Shown here in pieces: positions 9,547 to 16,672 of a stretch of 64,000 bases of DNA. The number at the start of each line of letters is the position of its first letter. Positions within the stretch are counted from its first letter, which is position 1. The position numbers were made by a program, and so were the translations under genes. The DNA comes from Streptomyces spinosisporus (lineage in GTDB: Bacteria > Actinomycetota > Actinomycetes > Streptomycetales > Streptomycetaceae), in NCBI RefSeq assembly GCF_022698145.1, contig NZ_JALDAX010000014.1:62001-126000 (forward strand), in the 5' to 3' direction. The notes under the pieces are model-generated. The model was given only the letters and a program-made list of their open reading frames with translations. It ran no database searches and was not told where the DNA came from.

Positions 9547-10325
9547 GCGTTCAGGAACTCCCCTACCAGGCGGCAGAACTCATCCGGCCGGTCCACGTGG
9601 ATCCAGTGACCTGCCCCCGCCACCACCTGGAGGTGGGCGTTGGGCAGGGCGTCCACGAGACGCTCGGAGACCTCTACCGGTGAGACCCGGTCGCGGGCTC
9701 CGTGCAGAGCGAGGACCGGGTTGACCATCTTCGTGAGGTCGACGGGAGGGGGGCCGTCCGCGACATCGGCAAACATCGACCGGAACGCCGACTCCGCTCC
9801 GGGACGCAGAGCCTGCTGCAGCCGGATCTCAGCGAGCTCGTCCAGCAGTTCGCCGTGCGTGCTCTCATCAGCGACGAGCCGGGCGAGGGTGGCCCGCATG
9901 GATTCTTTCGTCGGGTCGCCGTAGAAGGGAACGACCGGGGGCAGCGGTCCGGTTCCCGCGCCTCCCATGACGACCGCGCGACCGATGCGGTCGGGCGCCA
10001 GGGACAGGAGCGCCAGGGCCGCGGCTCCGCCTGCGGCCGAGTTGCCGAGGAGGTGTACGCGTTCCAGGCCAAGGCGGTCGAGCATGTCCAGGATCCGTTG
10101 CGCCCGGGCCTGCGCCCAGGCGCGCGGTCCCTCGATCCCGGCGGAGCCGTCGATCTGCGTGCCGAATCCCAGCAGGTCCGGGGCCAGGCAGGAGAACTCA
10201 CCCGAGAGCCGGGAGCGCACACTGGCCCAGTTGCTCTCGGCGTCGACGCCCGGCCCTCCCCCGTGGAGCAGGACAAGAACCGGATGGACGCCGGTGCGGA
10301 CGGCATCCTCTGATGTGGCCGACAC
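9543..10325 (-). CDS. Alpha/beta hydrolase of the meta-cleavage-product hydrolase type
   Basis: Protein of 260 residues. The oxyanion motif HGGGPG (residues 21-26), nucleophile Ser96 in GNSAAGG, Asp in GARDRVSP and His in AGHWIH form the usual triad. Such enzymes split C-C bonds in ring-cleavage products (MhpC, BphD, HsaD relatives) or hydrolyse esters/amides. GTG 10325 was chosen because AGGAGG lies seven bases upstream. The longer frame starting at 10367 begins inside a tandem duplication and has no ribosome-binding site. It overlaps the hydroxylase gene by 4 bp. Confidence 0.85.
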   Translation of the reverse strand: MSATSEDAVRTGVHPVLVLLHGGGPGVDAESNWASVRSRLSGEFSCLAPDLLGFGTQIDGSAGIEGPRAWAQARAQRILDMLDRLGLERVHLLGNSAAGGAAALALLSLAPDRIGRAVVMGGAGTGPLPPVVPFYGDPTKESMRATLARLVADESTHGELLDELAEIRLQQALRPGAESAFRSMFADVADGPPPVDLTKMVNPVLALHGARDRVSPVEVSERLVDALPNAHLQVVAGAGHWIHVDRPDEFCRLVGEFLNA

Positions 10326-10362
10326 GTGCAGCCTCCTGACTGGATCGTACGTCGGGACTCTT

Positions 10363-10394
10363 TTCACGGCAGTCGAGCTTCACGGCAGTCGAGC
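10363..10394. repeat. Perfect tandem 16-bp duplication
   Basis: TTCACGGCAGTCGAGC occurs twice in a row (10363-10378 and 10379-10394). It covers the last codons of the amidohydrolase gene and the short gap before the hydrolase, and looks like a recent slippage duplication. It creates a spurious upstream GTG for the hydrolase. Confidence 0.9.
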
Positions 10395-11006
10395 GAGGAA
10401 CTCGTCCGTGCCGACCAGCTGCGACGAGGTCAGGGACATCACCCGTAGGGCCGCCAAGTGCATCTCCTCGGCGGACATCGGACCCGCTCCGAGGTCCGGG
10501 TAGTCGCAGGACGCACAGGCGTCCTTGAGCACCACGGAGCGGAACCCGCGCTCCAGGGCGCCGCGGGCTGTTCCGAGTACGCAGCACTCGGTTGTCATGC
10601 CGGTGAGGACCACTGTTTCGATGCCGAGGCCACGCAAAATGATCTCCAGGTCCGTGGCGTAGAACGAGTTGTAACGGTGCTTCTTGATCACGGGCTCGCC
10701 CGGCAGCGGCGCGAGGCTGGGGTGAATCTCCACCCCGCGCTCACCGTCGACCAGGGCCTTCCCTGCTGCCACCGGCGGATACAGATCGCGATGGATCCCT
10801 ATGTCGGCGCCACCGGGCCGGTGCACATGAGCGGCGTAGATGACCGTCATGTCGCGGCTGCGGGCCGCCTCGAGCACCTTCTGGATGGCGGGGATCACGC
10901 TCCGCCCCTCCGGGAACTCCAGAGGCGCGCCCTCTTCCACGAAGTCGTTCTGCATGTCGATGACGAGCAAAGCGGTGCGGCCCGCGTCGATGGGCGTATC
11001 GCTCAC
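10380..11006 (-). CDS. Isochorismatase-family cysteine amidohydrolase
   Basis: Protein of 208 residues of the cysteine hydrolase (isochorismatase-like) superfamily. The likely catalytic triad is Asp17 (IDMQNDF), Lys109 (IKKHRYNSF) and Cys142 (TTECCV). Relatives cleave C-N bonds in N-carbamoyl compounds, maleamate, biuret, nicotinamide or ureidoacrylate. The GTG start at 11006 is preceded by CGGAGG. It is the first large gene of the hydroxylase-Hyu operon. In this setting it most plausibly releases ammonia or carbamate from an open-chain amide made from a nitrogen-containing ring. Confidence 0.85.
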   Translation of the reverse strand: MSDTPIDAGRTALLVIDMQNDFVEEGAPLEFPEGRSVIPAIQKVLEAARSRDMTVIYAAHVHRPGGADIGIHRDLYPPVAAGKALVDGERGVEIHPSLAPLPGEPVIKKHRYNSFYATDLEIILRGLGIETVVLTGMTTECCVLGTARGALERGFRSVVLKDACASCDYPDLGAGPMSAEEMHLAALRVMSLTSSQLVGTDEFLARLP

Positions 11007-11138
11007 GTGAACCTCCGGGGGCTTGGATGGCTGGGGTTACGCAAAGGCAATCTCGTGCTTCGACCGCCGCACGGGCCGTCGGTCTGCGTTCGCTCGCAGA
11101 TTCGCTGCCACACGCCCGCACCGGACGAGGGCGTGTAT

Positions 11139-11154
11139 GTAGCGTTCACTCTAC
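11139..11154. promoter_or_regulatory. Imperfect palindrome upstream of the amidohydrolase operon
   Basis: GTAGCGTTCACTCTAC matches its own reverse complement at 12 of 16 positions. On the minus strand it lies between TTGGAC and TACATA hexamers 16 bases apart, so it could be an operator in a promoter for the amidohydrolase gene. Only weak sequence evidence. Confidence 0.3.
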
Positions 11155-11241
11155 GACGTCCAAAACGTGTTGGCTATATATGCGCCGCGACTACCGCACA
11201 CCCCGCCGCGCACCCCACAGCAAGCGCGGCGCCCGGTGGGA

Positions 11242-11454
11242 TCACATGCCCCACCGGGGAGTTATCTCGATAACGGTCAGGGCTGCGCGACGCAGGACCG
11301 CATTGCGGCGATGCCGCAGCGACATCGGCATCTCCGCCCTGGCCAGAGCACGGCCGCGGGCCTGGTCGGGGTGGTCGGCGGTGACGATGAAGACATGAAC
11401 GCCGGACGCTCCATCAGCGGTGAGCGTCGGAATGGTGACAGCCCAGTAAGGCAT
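11242..11454 (-). CDS. Small protein of 70 residues in the GAACGTTC regulon
   Basis: Unrecognised small protein starting MPYWAVTIPTL and ending IEITPRWGM, rich in Ala and Arg, with no membrane segment. It is supported as a gene by a strong ribosome-binding site (CAGGAGA, seven bases before ATG 11454). A well-placed promoter and GAACGTTC operator lie about 110-150 bp upstream. It lies ahead of the amidohydrolase operon in the same direction, with a 235-bp gap, so it may be the leader gene of that transcript. Function unknown. Confidence 0.6.
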   Translation of the reverse strand: MPYWAVTIPTLTADGASGVHVFIVTADHPDQARGRALARAEMPMSLRHRRNAVLRRAALTVIEITPRWGM

Positions 11455-11554
11455 GGCGCGTCTCCTGCGGGACATGCAGCGAGGGGTGAGAGCAGGGAGG
11501 GCGGATCGGCGTGCGACTGGTCTGCCGCTGCTGCCCGACCGGCAGCACCGCTAG

Positions 11555-11572
11555 AGATAGAACGTTCTGTTA
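11555..11572. promoter_or_regulatory. GAACGTTC operator, site 3
   Basis: AGATAGAACGTTCTGTTA, core 11560-11567, placed six bases downstream of the -10 element (11579-11584) of the promoter for the 70-residue gene, where a bound repressor would block initiation. Confidence 0.75.
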
Positions 11573-11578
11573 CGCCCA

Positions 11579-11607
11579 ACCATAAGGCACAGCCCGGATG
11601 CTCTCAA
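11579..11607 (-). promoter_or_regulatory. Promoter of the small gene and perhaps the catabolic operon
   Basis: On the minus strand TTGAGA (11602-11607) and TATGGT (11579-11584) are 17 bases apart. The operator follows at the expected transcription start, as in the DUF308, ohr and TetR promoters. Confidence 0.55.
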
Positions 11608-11673
11608 GGCTTTGTCACCACACCGGGCGGCCACGACCCCTACGTCCGGCCGGCGTGTCATGTCCCGTCGGCG

Positions 11674-12303
11674 CTACGCCACGCCGCGCTGCGCCGCCAG
11701 CCCGCGGATCAACGAAACGAACGGGCCCACCTGGGAGCTGTAGGACAGGTTGTCGAAGCTGTTCGTCACCGACAGACCGTCCGTCATGGCTCGCCCGAGG
11801 ACCGCCAGTTCCTCGACGAGATGCTTGGCGTCCTCGCCATCGCCGGGGGCGAAGATCGGAGTGAGGGCGTCCACCCAGGACTGGTGGGCGAAGTCACGGA
11901 TGCGACGCACGATCTGCTGAACCGCCTCGGCATCCTTGTGCGGGCCGACACTGATGGCGACCAGGAGACGCAGGTAGTCGGGCCGCCGATCGAGGGAGTT
12001 GCAGGCCGCCGAGAACCACGCTTCGAGACGTTCGAGTGGCGCCAGGTCGTCGAACGAGGACGGGTTGGGGAACAAGGCGTGCAGTTCCTCGAAGGTGCGC
12101 TCGAGGAGCGCTGCCAGGACACCGAACTTGTTCCCGAAGTGATAGTAGATCGAACTCGGCGGCAGCCCGGACTGCGAGGAAAGGTCCGAGATGGCCATGC
12201 CGTCGTAGCCCTTTTCCCCGATGAGCGAACGGGCCGCGTTCAGGATGACCTCACGGCTGCTCAAGCCGGCACCAGCCGACGCCGTACCCGATTCTCTCGC
12301 CAT
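11674..12303 (-). CDS. TetR/AcrR-family transcriptional regulator
   Basis: Protein of 209 residues. The helix-turn-helix lies near residues 20-65 (SREVILNAARSLIGEKGYDG, then GLPPSSIYYHFGNKFGVLAAL). An all-helical ligand domain follows. ATG 12303 (MARESGT) is chosen because the homologous region begins there; the longer frame adds a non-conserved leader. It lies upstream of and in the same direction as the amidohydrolase operon, so it is a candidate ligand sensor for that pathway. No operator copy precedes this gene, so the GAACGTTC sites are better assigned to the regulator at 15316. Confidence 0.85.
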   Translation of the reverse strand: MARESGTASAGAGLSSREVILNAARSLIGEKGYDGMAISDLSSQSGLPPSSIYYHFGNKFGVLAALLERTFEELHALFPNPSSFDDLAPLERLEAWFSAACNSLDRRPDYLRLLVAISVGPHKDAEAVQQIVRRIRDFAHQSWVDALTPIFAPGDGEDAKHLVEELAVLGRAMTDGLSVTNSFDNLSYSSQVGPFVSLIRGLAAQRGVA

Positions 12304-12401
12304 GGGCTCATCATAGATCCCGACGCCACTCCCCCAGGCCGCGACCCCGCACGCGGTTGCGGACGACGCGTACGCCACCACACGGAGCCCGCGTCGAGCG
12401 G

Positions 12402-13292
12402 TCAGCCCAGCCTCGCCGCGAGTTGATCAAGCTTCTCGCCCAGACTCCCTACGGCGATCGACAGGTGCCCCTCCCTGTCTCCGACATGGAAGCGTACGCC
12501 CGGCAGATGGCGGGCCGGCGGCCACTTCGCATGCGCGAGCGGCACCACACGGTCCATCGCGCCGTGCCACAACTCAACAGGGGCAGTGATGGTGGAGGGA
12601 TCGAACCCCCAGGGTCCCGTCAGCGCGTGAAGGTCATCGGACCATCCGGCGTACCCCGCCGCCAGTCCGTGGCGCATGCTCACGGCGTTTTCCACGCCGT
12701 AGACGCCATGGAGCACCGTGGTGTCGGCTTTCGGCAGCAAACTCGCCATCGCGGGGGCGACTTCGGCAAGGTCGTGCTCGCGGACGGCGGCGGCCATCTG
12801 CGAGATGACCGCACGGCACGCCTCCACACTCCGCGCCGCGGCCCTGAACTGAATGACACTCATCAATCCCATGTCAATGAGGAAATCGAGCCCATCGGCG
12901 TCATAGGGCGCGAACGAACCACTGAGCAACACACCCCGCACACGCCGGGGGTCCACCGCCGCGTCGGCCATGGCATGGGGTCCGCCCGAGGACCAGCCCG
13001 CCACCAGATAGCGCTCCGCTCCGAGGTGGTCCATCAGGGTGCGGCTCGCCTCGGCCGTATCGACAAGGGTGCGCCCCGGCACCGGAGTTGAAGCACCATA
13101 GCCGGGGCGTGAGTACGTGACGACGCGGTATCCCCGCTCTGTGGCCGAGCGGAAGAGTGCGCCGACCGGAAGCGCCGCGCCCGGCATGCCGTGGTGGAAG
13201 AGTACGACTGGTCCGTCATCGGGCCCTCGTACCGCGTACTCGAGAACGCGACCGCCGCCCAGGTCCAGCGACTCCAGTGGTTCCTCCGCCAC
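12402..13292 (-). CDS. Alpha/beta hydrolase
   Basis: Protein of 296 residues. It shows an oxyanion motif (HHGMPG), the nucleophile elbow GWSSGG, and a late His in GHLSI; the acidic residue is likely in HGAMDRVVP. GTG 13292 was chosen because homology begins at VAEEPLESLDLGG; the frame continues upstream to 13712 only as an antisense shadow of the TetR relic. Its 5' end abuts that relic, so its original promoter region may have been lost by rearrangement. Substrate unknown; esterase or lactonase activity is possible. Confidence 0.8.
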   Translation of the reverse strand: MAEEPLESLDLGGGRVLEYAVRGPDDGPVVLFHHGMPGAALPVGALFRSATERGYRVVTYSRPGYGASTPVPGRTLVDTAEASRTLMDHLGAERYLVAGWSSGGPHAMADAAVDPRRVRGVLLSGSFAPYDADGLDFLIDMGLMSVIQFRAAARSVEACRAVISQMAAAVREHDLAEVAPAMASLLPKADTTVLHGVYGVENAVSMRHGLAAGYAGWSDDLHALTGPWGFDPSTITAPVELWHGAMDRVVPLAHAKWPPARHLPGVRFHVGDREGHLSIAVGSLGEKLDQLAARLG

Positions 13293-13334
13293 GCCGCGCA
13301 CCCGTCCGCCGACCGGACGACGCCCGACTCCCGG

Positions 13335-13708
13335 ATCCACTCCGTCGGCGTTGATCGCATCGTCTCCGAGGCGCAGGTGACCCGGGCGACCTTCTACCGG
13401 CACTTCCCCAGCAAGGAAGACCTGGTGCTCGCCTACCTGGAGGAGTCGCACCGATCCGAACGCGACCAGGCCGACGCGGCGTTCGCCGCGGAGCTCCCGC
13501 CGGCGGACACCCTGCGAAAGCTCAGCGTGTCGATCGCGCAGCGGATCCAGGTCCCCGGCTTCCGGGGCAGTGTGCAACAGCCGCCGGGCGCCTGTTCGAC
13601 CCGTCGGTGGTGTGCGAGACATTCCTACGCGGGGTCGACGTGCTCCTGCGCGCCCACGCCACAGCTCCTCACAGCGAGCCGGACACGATGTCACCTGCCG
13701 GGCACTGA
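13335..13708 (+). pseudogene. Truncated TetR regulator relic
   Basis: A decayed copy of the regulator at 15316. It begins inside the helix-turn-helix (IHSVGVDRIVSEAQVTRATF, then YRHFPSKEDLVLAYL) and continues to VPGFRG near 13565. After an internal loss of about 60 codons it resumes in another frame with AAGRLFDPSVVCETFLRGV and ends at the TGA at 13706. The first ~35 codons are missing where the relic meets the head-to-head hydrolase gene. DNA similarity to 15316 is obvious by eye across the HTH region. Confidence 0.85.
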
Positions 13709-13787
13709 ACACCCCGGCCTGTCACACCAGTTCGCCGCCGAAGGACGTGGCTTCACACCACCGTCGTACACGCCCCTGCGGGCATGA

Positions 13788-13827
13788 GTGAGGGACCGAC
13801 TGCCGCTGAGCGGAGTCGGTCCCTCAC
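13788..13827. terminator. Strong hairpin between the TetR relic and DUF308 copy 2
   Basis: The arms GTGAGGGACCGACT and AGTCGGTCCCTCAC form a 14-bp perfect stem around a 12-base loop with extra pairing potential. It lies between two converging units, so a bidirectional factor-independent terminator is likely, though no U-run is present (usual in actinomycetes). Confidence 0.75.
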
Positions 13828-13890
13828 ACACGCTGCACGCAGGCCCCGGCCTTGTGCCCCCGAGGGGTTTCGGCCCGGGGCTTCGCGCGG

Positions 13891-14454
13891 TCAGTCCGTC
13901 TTCGGCGCCGTTCGACCCAGACGGAGCGCCGAGATGAGGAAGAAGATGGCACCCGGGACGGCGTAGCCGATCGCGCTGGTCAGCTTGGGGTCGTCCGCGC
14001 CGGCCGACGCGACGAACGACGCGCCCGCCAGCACCGAGATGCCGCCACTGAGGATCATCGGCCACTGGCCACCCATCGCGCGCCGCGGAACGGCGACGAT
14101 CAGCTGGACGAGACCGGCCACAATGGCCCAGGCACCCCACACGCGCAGCACAGCCGGAATGCCGGACGCGCAGGCGATGCCGACGCCGATGGCGGTGATG
14201 AGGCTGACGGCCATGTTCACGTACAGCAGCCGGGGGGATCCCTCCGAGCGCGAGACTTTCGCGTCGTAGATGGCGGCGCCGACGTCGAACAGCGGGTACA
14301 GCACCAGGAGTACGGCCCCGACCGGCGTGATGTCCGAGGCCATGGTGAGCATCACGACGGCCCAGACGATGGCGAAGGCGAACCGGACGAAGTAGAGGCG
14401 CCGCAGGGCGGACGCGGTGCCGGAGATGCCGGACGGAGCAGCGAGGGTGCTCAC
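13891..14454 (-). CDS. DUF308-type integral membrane protein (copy 2)
   Basis: Protein of 187 residues and about six membrane segments, closely related to copy 1 at 1234-1791 (both contain VRFAFAIVWA, ILRVWGAWAI-like and RRAMGGQWPMILSG segments). GTG 14454 is preceded by AAAGGAA; the longer frame to 14556 lacks a signal. It is divergent from ohr, and the 254-bp gap holds two GAACGTTC operators 60 bp apart. The function is unknown. The repeated pairing with this operator suggests both copies respond to the same signal. Confidence 0.8.
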   Translation of the reverse strand: MSTLAAPSGISGTASALRRLYFVRFAFAIVWAVVMLTMASDITPVGAVLLVLYPLFDVGAAIYDAKVSRSEGSPRLLYVNMAVSLITAIGVGIACASGIPAVLRVWGAWAIVAGLVQLIVAVPRRAMGGQWPMILSGGISVLAGASFVASAGADDPKLTSAIGYAVPGAIFFLISALRLGRTAPKTD

Positions 14455-14574
14455 TGTGTTCCTTTCAAAGGTCAGGAAGGGACGGAGAGCCGGTCCGGTG
14501 GCGGAACACATGAACGCCGCCAGCAAGAACGACCGGTCCGTCTCGCAGCATGCCAAGGAGTCGGCTCGACGTCA

Positions 14575-14592
14575 ATACAGAACGTTCTTTCC
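14575..14592. promoter_or_regulatory. GAACGTTC operator, site 4
   Basis: ATACAGAACGTTCTTTCC, core 14580-14587, upstream of the -35 of the ohr promoter and about 120 bp upstream of DUF308 copy 2. Confidence 0.7.
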
Positions 14593-14600
14593 GCTGCATC

Positions 14601-14629
14601 TTGACAGCCATCACTTCGCTCGACAGGCT
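14601..14629 (+). promoter_or_regulatory. Promoter of ohr
   Basis: TTGACA (14601-14606), 17 bases, CAGGCT (14624-14629). Operator site 5 starts five bases after the -10. This duplicates the layout of the DUF308 copy 1 promoter. Confidence 0.6.
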
Positions 14630-14634
14630 GGACG

Positions 14635-14652
14635 AGACAGAACGTTCTACTC
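14635..14652. promoter_or_regulatory. GAACGTTC operator, site 5
   Basis: AGACAGAACGTTCTACTC, core 14640-14647, over the expected start of transcription of ohr. Confidence 0.75.
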
Positions 14653-14708
14653 GGTCTAGTACGGACCGCAGTCTCGCATTTCCGGTCACCGGAACAGGAG
14701 CAAGCAAA

Positions 14709-15137
14709 GTGACTGACACCATTTACAAGGGCATAGCCACGTCCACCGGCGACGGCAGAGCGGGAGGCCGGGCCCGGACCAACGACGGCCTGCTCGACAT
14801 CACCCTGGCGATCCCGAAGGAGATGGGCGGCCCCGGCGGCGCGACCAACCCCGAGCAGCTGTTCGCGGCCGGCTGGGCCTCCTGCCTCCACTCGGCCCTC
14901 AAGGCCGTGGCGGCCCAGCAGAAGACCCAGCTCTCCGACTCCGCCGTCATCGTCGAGGTGGGAGTGGAGAAGACCCCGGAGGGCGGGCTCGGTCTCAACG
15001 CCGCCCTGCATGTCGAAGTGTCCGGCGTCGAGCAGGGGGCTGCGGACAAGCTGGTCGAGGCTGCCCACGCGATGTGCCCGTACTCCAACGCGACGCGCGG
15101 CAACCTTCCGGTGAGCATCGACGTCACGGTCGCTTGA
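14709..15137 (+). CDS. ohr: Organic hydroperoxide resistance protein (Ohr/OsmC family)
   Basis: Protein of 142 residues, the normal Ohr length. It is a thiol peroxidase that reduces organic hydroperoxides in the cytoplasm. Both family cysteines are present: one in FAAGWASCLHSAL and one in AHAMCPYSNATRGN. The conserved TNPEQL segment and amino-terminal Arg/Glu region are also in place. GTG 14709 was chosen because it gives the family length and has GGAG upstream; the longer frame to 14550 runs through the operators. Ohr genes are usually controlled by the MarR-type regulator OhrR. Here the only nearby regulators are TetR proteins, and the promoter carries two GAACGTTC operators. Confidence 0.92.
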   Translation: MTDTIYKGIATSTGDGRAGGRARTNDGLLDITLAIPKEMGGPGGATNPEQLFAAGWASCLHSALKAVAAQQKTQLSDSAVIVEVGVEKTPEGGLGLNAALHVEVSGVEQGAADKLVEAAHAMCPYSNATRGNLPVSIDVTVA

Positions 15138-15243
15138 CGCCGCCGATCGGGGGGAGGACTACGCCTGCCCCCGATCAACGGGGCCTCCAGCGATGGCATG
15201 ACATCGGAGTGAGCCGAGTGAGCCCCACCGAGATCGTTTCCCC

Positions 15244-15272
15244 TTACATCCATAGAGCGCACGTACTATAAT
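15244..15272 (+). promoter_or_regulatory. Promoter of the TetR gene at 15316
   Basis: A perfect TATAAT at 15267-15272 follows TTACAT (15244-15249) by 17 bases. Operator site 6 begins two bases later, consistent with autorepression. Confidence 0.6.
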
Positions 15273-15274
15273 TT

Positions 15275-15292
15275 GAATCGAACGTTCTATCT
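15275..15292. promoter_or_regulatory. GAACGTTC operator, site 6
   Basis: GAATCGAACGTTCTATCT, core 15280-15287, over the predicted transcription start of the TetR gene and 36 bp before its start codon. Confidence 0.78.
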
Positions 15293-15315
15293 CTTATGGA
15301 TGTGATCGAGGGCGT

Positions 15316-15936
15316 ATGAGTCGGAGTACTGAAGGCGGCACCGTTTCCGAGGCGCGGACGCGGCTGCTCAACACGGCCACCCGGATCTTCTACGCCGAGG
15401 GGATCCATTCCGTCGGCATCGACCGCATCGTCGCCGAGGCACAGGTGACCCGGGCCACCCTGTACCGGCACTTCCCGAGCAAGGAAGACCTGGTGCTCGC
15501 CTACCTCAAGCAGGCCGACCAGGGCATACGGGGACAGGTAGCGGCGGCCGTGGCGAGCAGTCCGTCACCGACCGACCAGGTCCGCGCCGTGGCCAAGTCG
15601 ATCACCGACGGCATCCAGTCCGCCGGCTTCCGCGGCTGCGCCTTCCTGAACGCCGCAGCCGAGTACTCCGACCCCGCCCACCCCATCCACCAGGCCGTCC
15701 TCGCCCACCGCCAGTGGTTCCTCACCACCGTCACCGACCTGCTCGCCCACACCAGCGACAAACCCGCCGACGCCGCCGGCCGCCACTTCATCATGCTCCG
15801 CGACGGCGCCATGGCAGCCGGCTGCCTCTTCGACCCGAAACTCATCTCCGACACCTTCCTCAACGGCGTCGAAGGCATCCTCAAAGCCCGCACCATCCCC
15901 CACCTCACCGCAACCACCCCCGCCGCGGAGTCCTGA
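15316..15936 (+). CDS. TetR-family regulator, probable repressor of the GAACGTTC regulon
   Basis: Protein of 206 residues. The HTH covers about residues 12-58 (ARTRLLNTATRIFYAEGIHS, then QVTRATLYRHFPSKEDL). The C-terminal ligand domain resembles TetR_C families found with detoxification genes. The operator copy sits on its own promoter, and the same operator occurs at ohr, both DUF308 genes and the 70-residue gene, so it is the best candidate to bind all six sites. A truncated copy lies at 13335-13708. The inducing ligand is unknown; an electrophile, peroxide or aromatic intermediate is plausible from the regulated genes. Confidence 0.85.
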   Translation: MSRSTEGGTVSEARTRLLNTATRIFYAEGIHSVGIDRIVAEAQVTRATLYRHFPSKEDLVLAYLKQADQGIRGQVAAAVASSPSPTDQVRAVAKSITDGIQSAGFRGCAFLNAAAEYSDPAHPIHQAVLAHRQWFLTTVTDLLAHTSDKPADAAGRHFIMLRDGAMAAGCLFDPKLISDTFLNGVEGILKARTIPHLTATTPAAES

Positions 15937-15986
15937 ACATCACGGACACGGTGTCTCCTCAACCTGCCGCAAGCGACCTCGTAGAA

Positions 15987-16614
15987 GTACGGCACCTGCT
16001 GTCACACACCTGGGGTGTGTCCGGCCTCGACCACCCCACCCGACTTGAGGACCTGTACGACGCACGCGCGGCAGCCGCTCACATGGCCTCCCATATGCCG
16101 TGGTGGAAGCCCGGCACAGCCTCCGGCTACCACCTCCTCACGTACGGCCATCTGATCGGCGAGCGGGTCCACCTGCTGACCGGCCTGCCGCTGCGCGACT
16201 TCGCGCAGCGGCACATCGCCCAGCCCCTCGGCGCCGACTTCCAGATCGGCTTGCGCGACGCCGACGCCGAACGAGTCGCCGACGTCATCGCGCCGACGCT
16301 CGACTTCGATCCAGAAGCACTTGACCACGACACCGCCGCGTACAGGACCTTCACCGGTCCCGCATTCACCGCCAGTGTGGCCAACACAGCGGCCTGGCGC
16401 GCAGACCTGTAAGCGGCCAACGGCGTCGCACGCTGTCCTGGATCCCTGACGGCCGCATCGCATACTGGGGCAGCTGGGGCGGCTCGATGGCAATCAACGA
16501 CCTGGACCGCCGCATGACGATCAGCTACGTCATGAACAACATGGGCGCCGACATCCTCGGTTCACAGCGAGCCACCGCCCGCACCACCGCGATCTACCAA
16601 GCCCTTGGCGCCAA
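15987..16614 (+). pseudogene. Relic of a beta-lactamase-fold serine hydrolase (esterase)
   Basis: Fragments of an EstB/class C beta-lactamase-like protein. The first piece reads VRHLLSHTWGVSGL and continues through YGHLIGERVHLLTGLPLRDF to a stop at 16410. A second piece in another frame gives WGSWGGSMAINDLDRRMTISYVMNNMG. The amino-terminal third with the catalytic SxxK is missing and the frame is broken, so it cannot encode an active enzyme. It follows the TetR gene by 50 bp. Confidence 0.75.
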
Positions 16615-16672
16615 CCGCCTTGCCTGGCTGCCGAGTTGGCCACTGGGCGGTGAGTCCACCGAGGACACGTAG

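Noticed and set aside
10326..10367. Upstream GTG start of the meta-cleavage-type hydrolase
   Set aside because: Lies in the 16-bp duplication with no ribosome-binding site; GTG 10325 has AGGAGG and gives the normal family start.
13293..13712. 140-codon amino-terminal extension of the alpha/beta hydrolase
   Set aside because: It is the reverse strand of the TetR relic; hydrolase homology starts at about 13292.
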